This document shows, one piece after another, positions 44,343-53,208 of a stretch of 64,000 bases of DNA; the stretch's first letter is position 1, and each line of letters starts with the position of its first letter. Made by a program: the position numbers and the translations under genes. The notes beneath the pieces were generated by a model that was given only the letters and a program-made list of their open reading frames with translations, had not been told where the DNA came from and did not search any database. The stretch spans positions 744,001-808,000 of the forward strand of contig NZ_CP147846.1 in the NCBI RefSeq assembly GCF_037327425.1. Reading direction: 5' to 3'. The DNA is from Rhodococcus sovatensis. GTDB lineage: Bacteria; Actinomycetota; Actinomycetes; Mycobacteriales; Mycobacteriaceae.

Positions 44343-46304
44343 ATGAACGACTACGACGGACTTGAAGCCGCTGCGCTCGCGATTCTCCGCCTTGATGGCC
44401 CGCTGAGTGACGAGCAGTGGGCCGAGAAGATGGTCGAGCACGGCCACGGTGACGAGCGCGAGATGTTCGAGCTCATCGACACGTTCGAATCCGATGAGCG
44501 CGGATTTTTCGAGGATGGCCGCAACATCCATCTCCGTGCGCTCCTCGAGGGTCGAATCCTCACTCATCGCGTGACCGGCGGGGAGATCCTCGTCGACATC
44601 GTGGAAATCGGCAACGAGTTCTCACCAATGACCGAGTTGGTGGATAACGAAGCGAAACAGCGCGGATACGAGACTGTCTCCACCGCTATCACACCGTCGG
44701 CCGTATTCCGCGAGCGCGGCGTCATGGACCCGGGGTGGCCATCGGAAGGACTGATGCTGCCGCGCGGCACCCTGGCGGACTTTCGGCCCGGCGACGTCCT
44801 CGGTCTGACGGTCGAGAACGGGCGGATCGACACTCGACGCATTACTCAACCACTGGTGGAGCCCGACATCGCCGAAGAGCTACTTGAGCTCGTCGGCGAC
44901 AGAGCCGCCTACATCGACGCCGTGGCGTGGCAATTGATGTACGAGAATCCGTCGCTGTTCCGCGAGGCAACTGTTCCCCTGCCCGAAATGCTGGAGGCAG
45001 CAGGCCTCGCGATCAACGTCGACTTCGTCGCGCGCAGTGGGTTCGACTTCGCAGCGGAGCGGCAGCGCACCGCGACGAACATGCTGGGCAGAACCTTCGA
45101 GCTCGACGACGCGGAGTCGGCCGCACTGGATGCGTTCCTGACGCTGGTGCAGGACGCCATACATGTGACGGGCGACGACCGGACCCAGCGAATTCGCGAG
45201 GCAGTAGCCGCCGATCCCGATTCGTGGGCTCACCTATCGGACCCGTATCTGGCCCATGCCGCGCTGCAGCTCATCGTCAGAATGGACGGGGGAGTACCAG
45301 CACTGGCCGCCGTTGCCACCGCTTTGGTCTCTCTGGTGCCGAAGTCCGCGCGTGCGTCGGTGCATTGGCTGCACGCCCATGCCGTCGATCTGATCGGTGA
45401 TCCAATAGCAGCGGAACGCAGCCTGCAGCGCGCAGTCGACCTGAATCCGACATTCGAGGTCGCATGCCTCGAACTTGCAGAGTTCGCATATCTGCGCGGC
45501 GACGCGACGCATGGTATGTCGGTACTGCGGCACATCGGTTTGGCTGAAGACGCCCAGCAACTTCGCGCCTTGCTGGAGGACATGCTGCCGCGCGAACACC
45601 CAGGTCTTGGACGCAACGATCGATGCTGGTGCGGGTCGGGACGCAAATACAAGGTGTGCCACCTCGGGAAGAGTGACGCAACGCTCCAGGACCGGGCTCG
45701 ATGGCTCTACAGCAAGGCAGATCATTTCCTGGCCGTAGGTCGAGGCGAAATGGAACTGCGGGCGCTCGCCGACATCAGGACCGCGTACTGGGAAAAGACC
45801 GACGATCCACTCTCGCAAGCACTTCACAATAACCCGTTCATCTTGGATGTGCTCCTGTTCGAAGGCGGACTGTTCGGCGATTTCGTCGAAGAGCGCGGAT
45901 CGTTACTGCCGTCGGAGGAATTGAACCTCGCGCAGCAGTGGCTGCTGATCGAACGCTCCGTTCACGAAGTCGAGTCGGCCACACCGGGAGAAGGATTGTT
46001 AGTGCGGGACATCCGCACGGGTGACCGCCAGTTCGTGGCGGAAAAAATGGCCAGTCGCATACTGACGCCAGGCCAGTTCGTCTGTGCACGTGTGGTTCCG
46101 GTCGGTTCGGAGTTGCAGTTCTACGGAGGACTAGAGCCGGTACACCCGTCGCAGCGGCACGAGCTGATCGACATGCTCGACAATCACGTGGATCCTGAAG
46201 ATCTGGTCGACTTCCTCAGTGCCCGATTCGCTCCGCCGAAAATTGCTTCACGCGAGGGCAATCCGATTGTTTCTGTGAAGCGCGGCTCGAACTCGGCGAA
46301 TTGA
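44343..46304 (+). CDS. SEC-C motif protein, main part, frameshifted near its end
   Basis: A 653-residue frame from ATG 44343 (MNDYDGLEAAALAIL). It has an N-terminal helical region, TPR-like helices around AAERSLQRAVDLNPTFEVA, and the zinc-binding SEC-C motif RNDRCWCGSGRKYKVCHLG (about residue 436). It ends prematurely at REGNPIVSVKRGSNSAN. Adding one T to the TTT at 46270-46272 turns this into NPIVFCEARLELGELNGIR and joins the frame of 46301-46843 to give about 833 residues. SEC-C proteins often regulate or help stress and secretion systems; the role here is unknown. Confidence 0.7.
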   Translation: MNDYDGLEAAALAILRLDGPLSDEQWAEKMVEHGHGDEREMFELIDTFESDERGFFEDGRNIHLRALLEGRILTHRVTGGEILVDIVEIGNEFSPMTELVDNEAKQRGYETVSTAITPSAVFRERGVMDPGWPSEGLMLPRGTLADFRPGDVLGLTVENGRIDTRRITQPLVEPDIAEELLELVGDRAAYIDAVAWQLMYENPSLFREATVPLPEMLEAAGLAINVDFVARSGFDFAAERQRTATNMLGRTFELDDAESAALDAFLTLVQDAIHVTGDDRTQRIREAVAADPDSWAHLSDPYLAHAALQLIVRMDGGVPALAAVATALVSLVPKSARASVHWLHAHAVDLIGDPIAAERSLQRAVDLNPTFEVACLELAEFAYLRGDATHGMSVLRHIGLAEDAQQLRALLEDMLPREHPGLGRNDRCWCGSGRKYKVCHLGKSDATLQDRARWLYSKADHFLAVGRGEMELRALADIRTAYWEKTDDPLSQALHNNPFILDVLLFEGGLFGDFVEERGSLLPSEELNLAQQWLLIERSVHEVESATPGEGLLVRDIRTGDRQFVAEKMASRILTPGQFVCARVVPVGSELQFYGGLEPVHPSQRHELIDMLDNHVDPEDLVDFLSARFAPPKIASREGNPIVSVKRGSNSAN

Positions 46305-46843
46305 ACGGCATTCGTCGCAAACTCAGTCGCAAATACGGTGCAGCCGAGGGGAATTGCTGGCATTGGACAGGCGGGGCAAGCGTCCTCGGCATGCTCACAC
46401 TCGACAGTACGCAGCTGTCGGTCGAAGCAATGACGGAAGGGCGCTTCGACGAGATCATCGATGCGGTCATATCCATGCATCCCACGCTGACGGTTGTCAG
46501 CGAGACACGGACACCGGCCTCCGATCGCATGGCGGACGCGTCGAAGAGCGCCGAAAGAAGTGGCATCGAACAGGGCGAGGATCTCGAGCAGGACCCTGAG
46601 ATCGCATCCTTCCTCGAAGAGCGGATACGAGAGCATGAAGCGTCGTGGATTCACGAGAAGATCCCTGCGCTCGACGGTTACACGCCGACTCAGGCTGCCG
46701 CGGACCCAGCTCGCCGCGAGGATTTGATCCGCTTGCTCGACTCGTTCCCGGAGACGGGGAACCCGGGCGCAATGAGTCCTCGCAGACTTCGCCACTCCCT
46801 AGGGCTCGACGACGGCTCTGCGTTCTGGAGAGCGCAGCGATAG
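46301..46843 (+). pseudogene. C-terminal continuation of the SEC-C protein, out of frame
   Basis: This 180-residue stretch begins at a TTG overlapping the previous stop but reads as the direct continuation of that protein: ELNGIRRKLSRKYGAA, GMLTLDSTQLSVEAMTEGRF, LTVVSETRTPASD and a helical end. It has no ribosome-binding site of its own. The break is either a real one-base deletion in a T-run or a sequencing error; ribosomal slippage is also possible. Confidence 0.6.
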
Positions 46844-47168
46844 GCCGCGAGCAGCGCACTCTCGATGCTTCTGGCAACCTGCACCGAACGCTTGAGCGTC
46901 CGCTGCGATTGACGGCGAGAGAAGTTAAAACTACCCACCGCATGGTTGGCTAGCCTGCCGGCAGCCCACCCGCGCCCTCCAACCAATGAGCCATGCTCAG
47001 GCCGCCGGTGTCCTGGGGGCCACGAGTAGTGCGTCATTTACGAACGATGATCCTAGTGCCACACCGGCCCAAACTTTGACCGGTGAAGTGCGAAAATCTA
47101 CAGCGTTGATTGCCCCGGTGAGGTCGCGTGGACGGTCACTGCGTCGCGCAGGGTGACTGACGGGCCGG
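46844..47168. other. No gene recognised
   Basis: The space between the convergent SEC-C and arginase-family genes holds no protein-like frame. I see no hairpin strong enough to call a terminator. Confidence 0.4.
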
Positions 47169-47984
47169 TCAACCGTGCGCCAGAAGTAACGGCTCTACGG
47201 CGTCGACGATCTTCCAAGCTGGCCTGTACGAGTGGGAATCCGCGTCGTCGACTTCGAGTTCAGCGATTTCGACTCCGACTACCTCGCTGTGTGCGAGCAC
47301 TGTGGTGCACGCATTCAACTGCACAAGCGTCATTCCGAATGGCACATGGTAGTCGGTCGGCACTGTTCCCGGATCCAGTACGTCGCAGTCGATGTGGACG
47401 TAGACGGGTCTGCCGGCGACCACGCGCCGGAGGTCAGTTGCCATATTCGACCCGACTGGGACAAGGGTGATTGATCCGCTATCAACGAGCTCTTGCTCGG
47501 CCGGGTCGAGATCTCTTGTCCCGACGAGAATCGCGTTGGTTGTCGCGAGTCCTGCTCCGAGCCCCGAGTCCCACATCCCCAGAGGCCCGGACAACGCGAG
47601 GCCACCGAGATAGCCGGTCGCCGTCGTCAGTGGTGTATTGAGATCTGCATGTGCGTCGAACCAGACAACGACCGCATCCGGACGGCGCTTCGCAACGACA
47701 GGCAGCGTCGCTAGAGCGACAGCGCAACGGCTGAGGGCGGTGACCGGTGTTGCGCCCCTGCTGAGCAGATCGTCGTAGTGAGCCGCCATTTCCCGAAGCT
47801 CTGGTGCGGCGAGTCGCAGTTCCTCGTCCCATGTTGTGGGTGGCCGCGACCCTCGCTGACCGATCACTGTGGCGCTGACCGAAAGTCGCTTCTCGAGCAC
47901 TTTCGCGAGTAGCGGGGTCGCGGCCATTGCACGGTCGTTGTGGTCGCCGACTCGTCCGGCAAAGTGCGTTAGTGCGACGGTCAC
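47169..47984 (-). CDS. Arginase/agmatinase-family hydrolase
   Basis: A 271-residue protein from GTG 47984, with GAGGAG six bases before it. VVWFDAHADLNTP and VYVHIDCDVLDPGTVP are the two metal-binding Asp/His clusters of ureohydrolases, and GVEIAELEVDD supplies the late acidic residues. Enzymes of this family hydrolyse guanidino compounds (arginine, agmatine, guanidinobutyrate or formiminoglutamate); the substrate cannot be read here. It is divergent from an Lrp-type regulator gene 133 bp away, which probably controls it. Confidence 0.8.
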   Translation of the reverse strand: MTVALTHFAGRVGDHNDRAMAATPLLAKVLEKRLSVSATVIGQRGSRPPTTWDEELRLAAPELREMAAHYDDLLSRGATPVTALSRCAVALATLPVVAKRRPDAVVVWFDAHADLNTPLTTATGYLGGLALSGPLGMWDSGLGAGLATTNAILVGTRDLDPAEQELVDSGSITLVPVGSNMATDLRRVVAGRPVYVHIDCDVLDPGTVPTDYHVPFGMTLVQLNACTTVLAHSEVVGVEIAELEVDDADSHSYRPAWKIVDAVEPLLLAHG

Positions 47985-48117
47985 AGCGTCTCCTCGAACG
48001 AATGCGGATTGGGATCGACTCAACCGTAGATAGCAGCGATGTGGTCCTGCAATCGACGCTGTGCCGACAATGTGCGGCTATTTCGAGCAGAATGATGTGT
48101 CCGGTTAGGCTTTCTGC

Positions 48118-48546
48118 ATGATCGATGATCTCGACAGGCGGCTTCTTTCACTCCTGAGGGCTCAGGCCAGAACGCCGGTGGCTGTGCTGGCCCGCGAGCT
48201 CGGGGTCAACCGGTCGACGGTGACAACGCGGATCGATGCGTTGACGCGGTCGGGGGTGATCGAATCGTTCACGATCCGGCTCAGCGACGAGGTCGACCGC
48301 GATGCGATTCGTGCGATCACGCTCGTTCTCAGTGATCCGCAGGCGGGTCAGGACATCGTCCGTGTGGTGCGGGGATTCCCGGAGGTGGAACGGCTGCATT
48401 CCACCCTTGGGGCATGGGATCTGGTGGTGCAGCTCAGGGCACCGTCGATGGCGGAATTCGATGCGGCCTTGGAGCGGATACGCGCCATTCCTGGTGTCCG
48501 CGATACGCAGACCAGCCTGCTCATGAACTCGCTCACCGGGCATTGA
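48118..48546 (+). CDS. Lrp/AsnC-family transcriptional regulator
   Basis: A 142-residue protein. DDLDRRLLSLLRAQARTPV and LARELGVNRSTVTTRIDAL form the N-terminal helix-turn-helix, and the C-terminal half (GFPEVERLHSTLGAWDLVVQ) is the RAM ligand-binding domain. Lrp-type regulators sense amino acids and control adjacent genes. Its divergent neighbour is the arginase-family hydrolase, so arginine or a related compound is the likely signal. Confidence 0.88.
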   Translation: MIDDLDRRLLSLLRAQARTPVAVLARELGVNRSTVTTRIDALTRSGVIESFTIRLSDEVDRDAIRAITLVLSDPQAGQDIVRVVRGFPEVERLHSTLGAWDLVVQLRAPSMAEFDAALERIRAIPGVRDTQTSLLMNSLTGH

Positions 48547-48672
48547 GAGAGCGATTCGACCTGAACCTGTCCATCGGCGGCGGGCGAACTGGGCCAGATC
48601 TCGTCAGTCCAACGGAACCAACTGGGGTCCGTCGGCGTCTAACCTATTGATCGACGTGATCGAGGGGGTCCG

Positions 48673-49191
48673 ATGCGTAAACGGGTGGCGACGCTTGTCG
48701 CCGTGGCGACGATGCTTGCAGGGTGCGGCGGCGGAGTCGAGGGAAGTCCGGTCGCGGCCGAGCGGTGGGATCCGTGCAGCATTACCCCCGAGGCCATCGA
48801 GGCGGCGGGATTGGATCCGTCGTACCGCAACGAGGGATGGGGTGAAGGACTAAGCGTCCCGGAATGGGCGAGATGCGAGTACATGCCACCAGGTCCGAGA
48901 CCGGCCTATGCGCTGACCGCGATGTCGTCTATCGATCACACGATCGGCGAGGCTCGGGCGAAGTCGGCGAATCGCGAGGGTCGCGATCTTGTGGTGGGTG
49001 GGCGTGATGCGTACATGTACAAGACCGAGTTCGGTCCCGCAATCAGGGACTGCAACATCGCGCTCGACGTACCGCCGGGAGTCGTGGTGTTCACAGTGCT
49101 CTACCAGGAAGACGATGGCGCGGATGCATGCGAAATAGGGCTCGAACACGTCCATGATCTGGAAAGTGCGGTTCCGGCCGCACCCAAGTAG
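48673..49191 (+). CDS. DUF3558-like lipoprotein (copy 1)
   Basis: A 172-residue lipoprotein. The signal peptide ends VATMLAGCGGGVEGSP (lipobox LAGC). The mature domain has WDPCSITPEAIEAAGLDP, WARCEYMPPG and GPAIRDCNIALDVPPGVVV, the paired-Cys pattern of DUF3558 proteins. These surface lipoproteins are common in Mycobacteriales and have no fixed function. It is followed after nine bases by a WXG-like protein gene. The pair is duplicated at 57346-58254. Confidence 0.78.
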   Translation: MRKRVATLVAVATMLAGCGGGVEGSPVAAERWDPCSITPEAIEAAGLDPSYRNEGWGEGLSVPEWARCEYMPPGPRPAYALTAMSSIDHTIGEARAKSANREGRDLVVGGRDAYMYKTEFGPAIRDCNIALDVPPGVVVFTVLYQEDDGADACEIGLEHVHDLESAVPAAPK

Positions 49192-49200
49192 GAGGTCTCA

Positions 49201-49581
49201 ATGGGAAAGCCGGACGAACCAGCGACCTACTGGCAGGCGCTCGCGGTGGCCGCCGATCAAGGGCAGTTGTACCTGAATCCCGAAGCGGCGCGGGCTTGCA
49301 GCGCGGCTTGCGACGAGTACATCCAGAAGCTGGAAGAGCATCAGCGTAGAGCGAGTAGTTTGACCCATGTCAGTGGATGGGGTGACTTCGATTCAGGCAA
49401 GGATCTGGAGAGGATCTTTTCGGAGAAAGCGGCTGGCGGTGCGAACAACATGGTCGGCGTCCTCCAGAGCCATATCGACGTCGTCGAGGAAATGAAGGTG
49501 GTCTTCGGCAAGTTCTTCGCTGCGACGGAAGCCGCTGACGACGCCAATGCTTCTGACCTACAGTCCCAGGGGCCGAAGTAG
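49201..49581 (+). CDS. Helical protein with WXG-like turn (copy 1)
   Basis: A 126-residue protein, MGKPDEPATYWQALAVAAD. Two long helices flank SGWGDFDSGKDLERIF, a W-G-D/F turn recalling WXG100 secretion substrates, though the protein is slightly longer than that family. ACSAACDEYIQKLEEHQRR precedes the turn and DVVEEMKVVFGKFFAATEA follows. AGGAGG lies just before ATG 49201. It forms a cassette with the upstream lipoprotein. Export by a type VII system is plausible. Confidence 0.6.
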   Translation: MGKPDEPATYWQALAVAADQGQLYLNPEAARACSAACDEYIQKLEEHQRRASSLTHVSGWGDFDSGKDLERIFSEKAAGGANNMVGVLQSHIDVVEEMKVVFGKFFAATEAADDANASDLQSQGPK

Positions 49582-49909
49582 CGGAAGCCGCAACGCCGCT
49601 TCGTCGTTGAAATGGTGGCGCAGCAGTGCTCGACGTCATCTGTTGGTTTGCAGGACGTTCGAGTTCCGAATCTTGCGCAGTCAGCCGTCCCTGATTCATA
49701 CGACGTGTAACCGCGAACGACTCGGCTGTGGTGAGCACACTCTATTGACCGGTTCTCACGATGCAGAAGGCAACGTTCGGCTCGGCTGACCGCGAACGTC
49801 GCTGGGGCGCAGGCTCATCTGATCGAGGGAGAGGGGCATATTTCCCTCATGCAGAAGGCCCCTGCGATTCTCGCGGACCTCCGTCGGCTCGGCGGTCTGG
49901 ACTGACAAC
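49582..49909. other. No gene recognised
   Basis: The gap between the cassette and the convergent membrane gene shows no protein-like frame. Short similar runs (GATGCAGAAGGCAACG and CATGCAGAAGGCCCC) occur at about 49760 and 49850, but no larger repeat was found. Confidence 0.35.
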
Positions 49910-50377
49910 TCAGGCGATGTGTGGGCGGTTCCGAAAGAGCAGCGGACGGAAGACAGTGGCCGCAAATACCATGAACACAACTGCGACGACGGTCAGCACG
50001 ACGACTTGACCGACCGAGGCGGCCGGATCCGAACGGGCCACCATGACCGCAGCCATCGCCGCCACGGACGGCGGAACCAGTGCGAACCAACCGAGCACTG
50101 CATAGAGCGCTTTCTGGGCAAACCGTGTTCCGCGAAAGAGCGCGATCGCAGTGACGATGGTCGCTGGAACCACGAGACCCAGGTCGAGCAGCACAATTGA
50201 CCAGAAGAATGTGCGCGCATCCGCGAATTCGGCCGGCATCGCACCGCCGAAGATGGGGCCGAGGTATCGCGACAGTATGAACGCTGCCAGCGCAAGCAGG
50301 ACTAAGCCTGAATTCACCGATGGGCTGAGTGTGTGACCGTGAATCTTGTTGTGCGGGGTCGGCTCGGGTGTGGACAT
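49910..50377 (-). CDS. Hypothetical four-segment membrane protein
   Basis: A 155-residue protein from ATG 50377 (MSTPEPTPHNKIHGH). Hydrophobic segments are SGLVLLALAAFILSRYLG, TFFWSIVLLDLGLVVPATIV, ALYAVLGWFALVPPSVAAMA and VVVLTVVAVVFMVFAATVF. It resembles the small membrane proteins at 51768 and 52484 in size and arrangement. An IS1380 copy now sits between this gene and the others, so a three-gene operon may have been split. Confidence 0.55.
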   Translation of the reverse strand: MSTPEPTPHNKIHGHTLSPSVNSGLVLLALAAFILSRYLGPIFGGAMPAEFADARTFFWSIVLLDLGLVVPATIVTAIALFRGTRFAQKALYAVLGWFALVPPSVAAMAAVMVARSDPAASVGQVVVLTVVAVVFMVFAATVFRPLLFRNRPHIA

Positions 50378-50452
50378 GGTCGGGTGCCCGATCTCGGGTG
50401 TCGGGTTGTTCCACTGGGTCTTTCGCATTGCGGGCGGGTATGGACTGCTCGG

Positions 50453-51895
50453 TTAGGGAAGAATGTGGGCGTTTCGCCCGAACATGCTGTCGAACATTGC
50501 CTTCCAGCTCGTTTCCCAGGCCCACTTCTCCGGTAGGTGCAGGGTGAGTCTGCGCGCGGAGTAGGCGATCCGGGCGGGCACCGAAATCAATGTGCGCCTG
50601 ATGGTCCCGGTCGTGGCTTTCGCGAGTGTCGGTTCGCCGGTCAGGGTGGCGGCGGCGCGGGTGAGGTTGAACGCCATCACCGCGCAGACCAGCCAGGCCG
50701 CGTTCGCGCAGAACTTCCCCGACGGCATGTGGGCGAGGGCTGAGTTCTTCAGGTCGGCATGGACCTGTTCGATGATCGCGTGGCGGCGATGGGTTCGGTC
50801 GGCGGCGACGGTGTCGAGGTCGGCGCGGTCGGTGGTGGTGAAGAACGCGTGGAAACGCCACACGTCGAACAACTCGCCCTGACCTTGGTCTTTCTTCGGG
50901 CGCAGGTCCGGGATGCGGCGCACGATCAGTCGGCCGGGAACGTGATGGGATTTCTTCTGCGACGCGAACGCGGTGAACGGAATCTCCGCTACCTCGGCCA
51001 CCGAAATCCATTGCTGGGTGCCGGTGTCGTAGATCGAGTTGGTGTAGCGGATCGGTGTCCACGCGTCATCGGCGATCGAGCTGATCGCGGTCTTGATCAC
51101 CGAGTTCAATCCGGTGGTGATCGAGACATCCGCACCGCCGCGCAGCGCGGCACCGATGCTGGGATATCCGAAATACGCCGAGTCCGCCCGCAACAACGGC
51201 TTCGGCGATGCGCCCACGGTGTCGGTGTCTGTGTTGGTTTTCGAGACTGCGTCGCGGAGTCGGTCGACGGTGGTGAGGGTGTCGGCGATCATGCGTGCGG
51301 CACCACGGGAGGATCCGCAGGCGCCTTTGCGGAGGCGTTGGGCGGTGATGACCGGCGCGGTCGTGCTGGTGGTGACGGTGGTGATCACCGAGTTCAGGCC
51401 TCGGACGCCGGAGTAACCGTAGCCGGATCCTTGTTTGCTGTGGCCGTGGACTTCGATGATGGAGTCGTCGATGTCGATCATCACCGGTTCGGTATCGATA
51501 CCGGCCAGCAGCGGTGTGCGTTCTGTCAGTGCCAGCAGTAGCCGGGAGGCGACGGCGTCGAGCTGGCGGACGTGACCGAACCGGAACTGCCGCAGAAACG
51601 ATCCCAGGGTCGAGGGCGCGTAGGGCCGCTCGAACAGAATGTGCATCGCGCCGTGCCGCAGGATCGCCATGTCGGAGATACTGTCCGCACCCGCGACCAT
51701 GCCCGCGACCAGGGATCCGATCTTGCGGCCTGCGTTGGATCCCGTGTCTCCCGGAACCGACAGATGGTCATCGGCGAGCGTGAGCAGGCCTGATCGCTGC
51801 GCCAACGCCATCACCGGCACCAATCCGGCCGCGGATACCAAGTTGGGGTCGTCGAAGGATGCGGCAGCGACGGGTCGGGTGTGGGATAGTTGCAT
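50453..51895 (-). mobile_element. IS1380-family element (transposase region)
   Basis: The span covers the transposase gene. The true element must extend some tens of bases further on each side, but I could not match terminal inverted repeats or a target duplication with confidence. The right end interrupts the tail of the membrane gene that starts at 52484. Confidence 0.65.
50453..51895 (-). CDS. IS1380-family transposase
   Basis: A 480-residue DDE transposase. It opens LVPVMALAQRSGLLTLADDH. The catalytic region includes PVMIDIDDSIIEVHGHSKQG (first Asp), LLRADSAYFGYPSIGA (second Asp), and a late helix with RRHAIIEQVHADLKNSALAHMPSG (Glu), as in IS1380/ISRso-type enzymes. The length matches the family and no stop or frameshift interrupts it, so the copy may still be active. 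Confidence 0.88.
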   Translation of the reverse strand: MQLSHTRPVAAASFDDPNLVSAAGLVPVMALAQRSGLLTLADDHLSVPGDTGSNAGRKIGSLVAGMVAGADSISDMAILRHGAMHILFERPYAPSTLGSFLRQFRFGHVRQLDAVASRLLLALTERTPLLAGIDTEPVMIDIDDSIIEVHGHSKQGSGYGYSGVRGLNSVITTVTTSTTAPVITAQRLRKGACGSSRGAARMIADTLTTVDRLRDAVSKTNTDTDTVGASPKPLLRADSAYFGYPSIGAALRGGADVSITTGLNSVIKTAISSIADDAWTPIRYTNSIYDTGTQQWISVAEVAEIPFTAFASQKKSHHVPGRLIVRRIPDLRPKKDQGQGELFDVWRFHAFFTTTDRADLDTVAADRTHRRHAIIEQVHADLKNSALAHMPSGKFCANAAWLVCAVMAFNLTRAAATLTGEPTLAKATTGTIRRTLISVPARIAYSARRLTLHLPEKWAWETSWKAMFDSMFGRNAHILP

Positions 51896-52487
51896 CTGCG
51901 AGATGCCCTTCGTCGTGGTTGAAATGTTCCCTAGACAAGAACAATTCTCTCACTACGGCAGGGCATTTCGTGTTTACAGCGTGCGGCCGACCGTCGCTGA
52001 CTCGGTGCATCCAGGCTAAGCCGTTGATGCGTTGTCTGGTCGGCGTCGTGTCCGGCATCGGAGCGGCGTCGGTGATCGTCCAGGCCCAGACGGCGAGAAC
52101 GGCACTCAATGCGAAAACGCCGAGGTCGAACAACACAACCGCGTTGAACGTCGCATACTCCGGGCCGAGCACGTACTGAACGAACATGTACGCGGTGTAG
52201 GCAGCTGGTCCGAAAGCCATTGGGCCAGCGGCGCGGTGACCGCGCAACGCCAGCACTCCGGCGGCAATGCTCAACGGGGTGACCAGGATGAGGGTGACGA
52301 TCTCCAAGCCGATCAGCTGGTTCTGCAGGGTGATCGAGATCGGATAGTCGAAGACTTCGATGCCGAGTGGTCCGAGGGACGAATTCGATACCAGCAGAAA
52401 GGCCAGGGCAAACATGCCGGTCCCGAATACGGTGTGCACAGTCGTCGGCGATTGATCCTCTGGTTTACCAAGCATTTTGGGCATCAC
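51768..52487 (-). pseudogene. Membrane protein gene with 3' end altered by the IS1380 insertion
   Basis: The frame starts at GTG 52487 or ATG 52484 (MPKMLGKPEDQSP). It has segments FGTGMFALAFLLVS, LIGLEIVTLILVTPLSIAAGV and FNAVVLFDLGVFALSAVLAVW. After TDAAPMPDTTPTRQR the sequence becomes Arg/His-rich and runs into the start of the transposase gene, stopping at 51768. The natural end was therefore lost at the insertion, although the membrane core is intact. It overlaps the stop of the upstream gene (TGATG). Confidence 0.5.
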
Positions 52488-52885
52488 TGCAGGCCGCGTT
52501 GTTCCGAACTACCGGTGTGGTCGGCCGTTCGAGTCCACCAGATCACTGCGACCCCGGTCACGAGGTAGATCGCCTGTAGGAAGTGAAACGCGCGAATGGA
52601 TGCGATCTCGGCAACTATCCACACGATCATGATCACCCCGGACAGAATGCTGGCCAGCTGCCAGCCCGCAATCCGTTTGATCATCGCCGACGCCGCGAAC
52701 AGAGAGCTCCCTCCCACGATCGCGAGCAGAATCACGCCGGGGAAGTAGAGACTGCTGAAGTCTGTGTGCTCGACCCACGTGGGTTGTTCGGGGATCAAGG
52801 CGGTCATCAGCGCAATTCCTCCGCCGACCGCTGATACCCCATTGAAAAGTAGCAATCCGAGAACGAATTTGCTGACTTTGTTCAT
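52484..52885 (-). CDS. Small hypothetical membrane protein
   Basis: A 133-residue protein starting MNKVSKFVLGLLLFNGVSAVGGG. Four hydrophobic segments are visible, among them YFPGVILLAIVGGSSLFAAS, SILSGVIMIVWIVAEIAS and FLQAIYLVTGVAVIWW. The size and layout recall small exporter-associated or DoxX-like proteins, but no motif is decisive. It is translationally coupled to 52484's downstream partner and is the first gene of the operon that the IS1380 copy interrupts. Confidence 0.55.
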   Translation of the reverse strand: MNKVSKFVLGLLLFNGVSAVGGGIALMTALIPEQPTWVEHTDFSSLYFPGVILLAIVGGSSLFAASAMIKRIAGWQLASILSGVIMIVWIVAEIASIRAFHFLQAIYLVTGVAVIWWTRTADHTGSSEQRGLQ

Positions 52886-52925
52886 GCCCGCAGCCTATGC
52901 CCGGCACACGTGAATTGTTGGGCTC

Positions 52926-53070
52926 CCGACTTCCGCAACGCCGCCAACTCCCCGACGATTGAGTCGACATCGTCCCAACGATGACCAGCTGCGGAGGAAT
53001 CTCGAGAGAGGTCCCGAGATCAACGCACCACGCTCCCGCATCGCTTGACCACCCGCAGCGCCTCGGGGTG
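52926..53070 (-). pseudogene. Relic of a class III aminotransferase 3' end
   Basis: The bases closely match 58290-58440, the C-terminal coding end of the intact aminotransferase gene: AACGCCGCCAACTC, ATGACCAGCTGCGGAGGAAT, CACGCTCCCGCATCGC and TTGACCACCCGCAGCGCCTC. Small deletions break the frame. Only about 145 bases remain. It is the third trace of the 58-63 kb operon in this window, after the kinase/amidase copy at 15.6-18.3 kb. Confidence 0.6.
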
Positions 53071-53208
53071 TCGCGTGTGAGATCCCACGGATTACCGCGA
53101 ATCGTATGTCGACGGCGTTCTCTCGCTCTCGATACAGCCAAAGCGAACATGTCGGTATCCCGAGGTACTGTCCGTCGAAACAAGAAATCTAGGGTCGGGG
53201 GTCTTCAG

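Noticed and set aside
50395..51990. Exact IS1380 inverted repeats
   Set aside because: Candidate ends shared only TTGTTC and a few scattered bases, so I could not define the termini.
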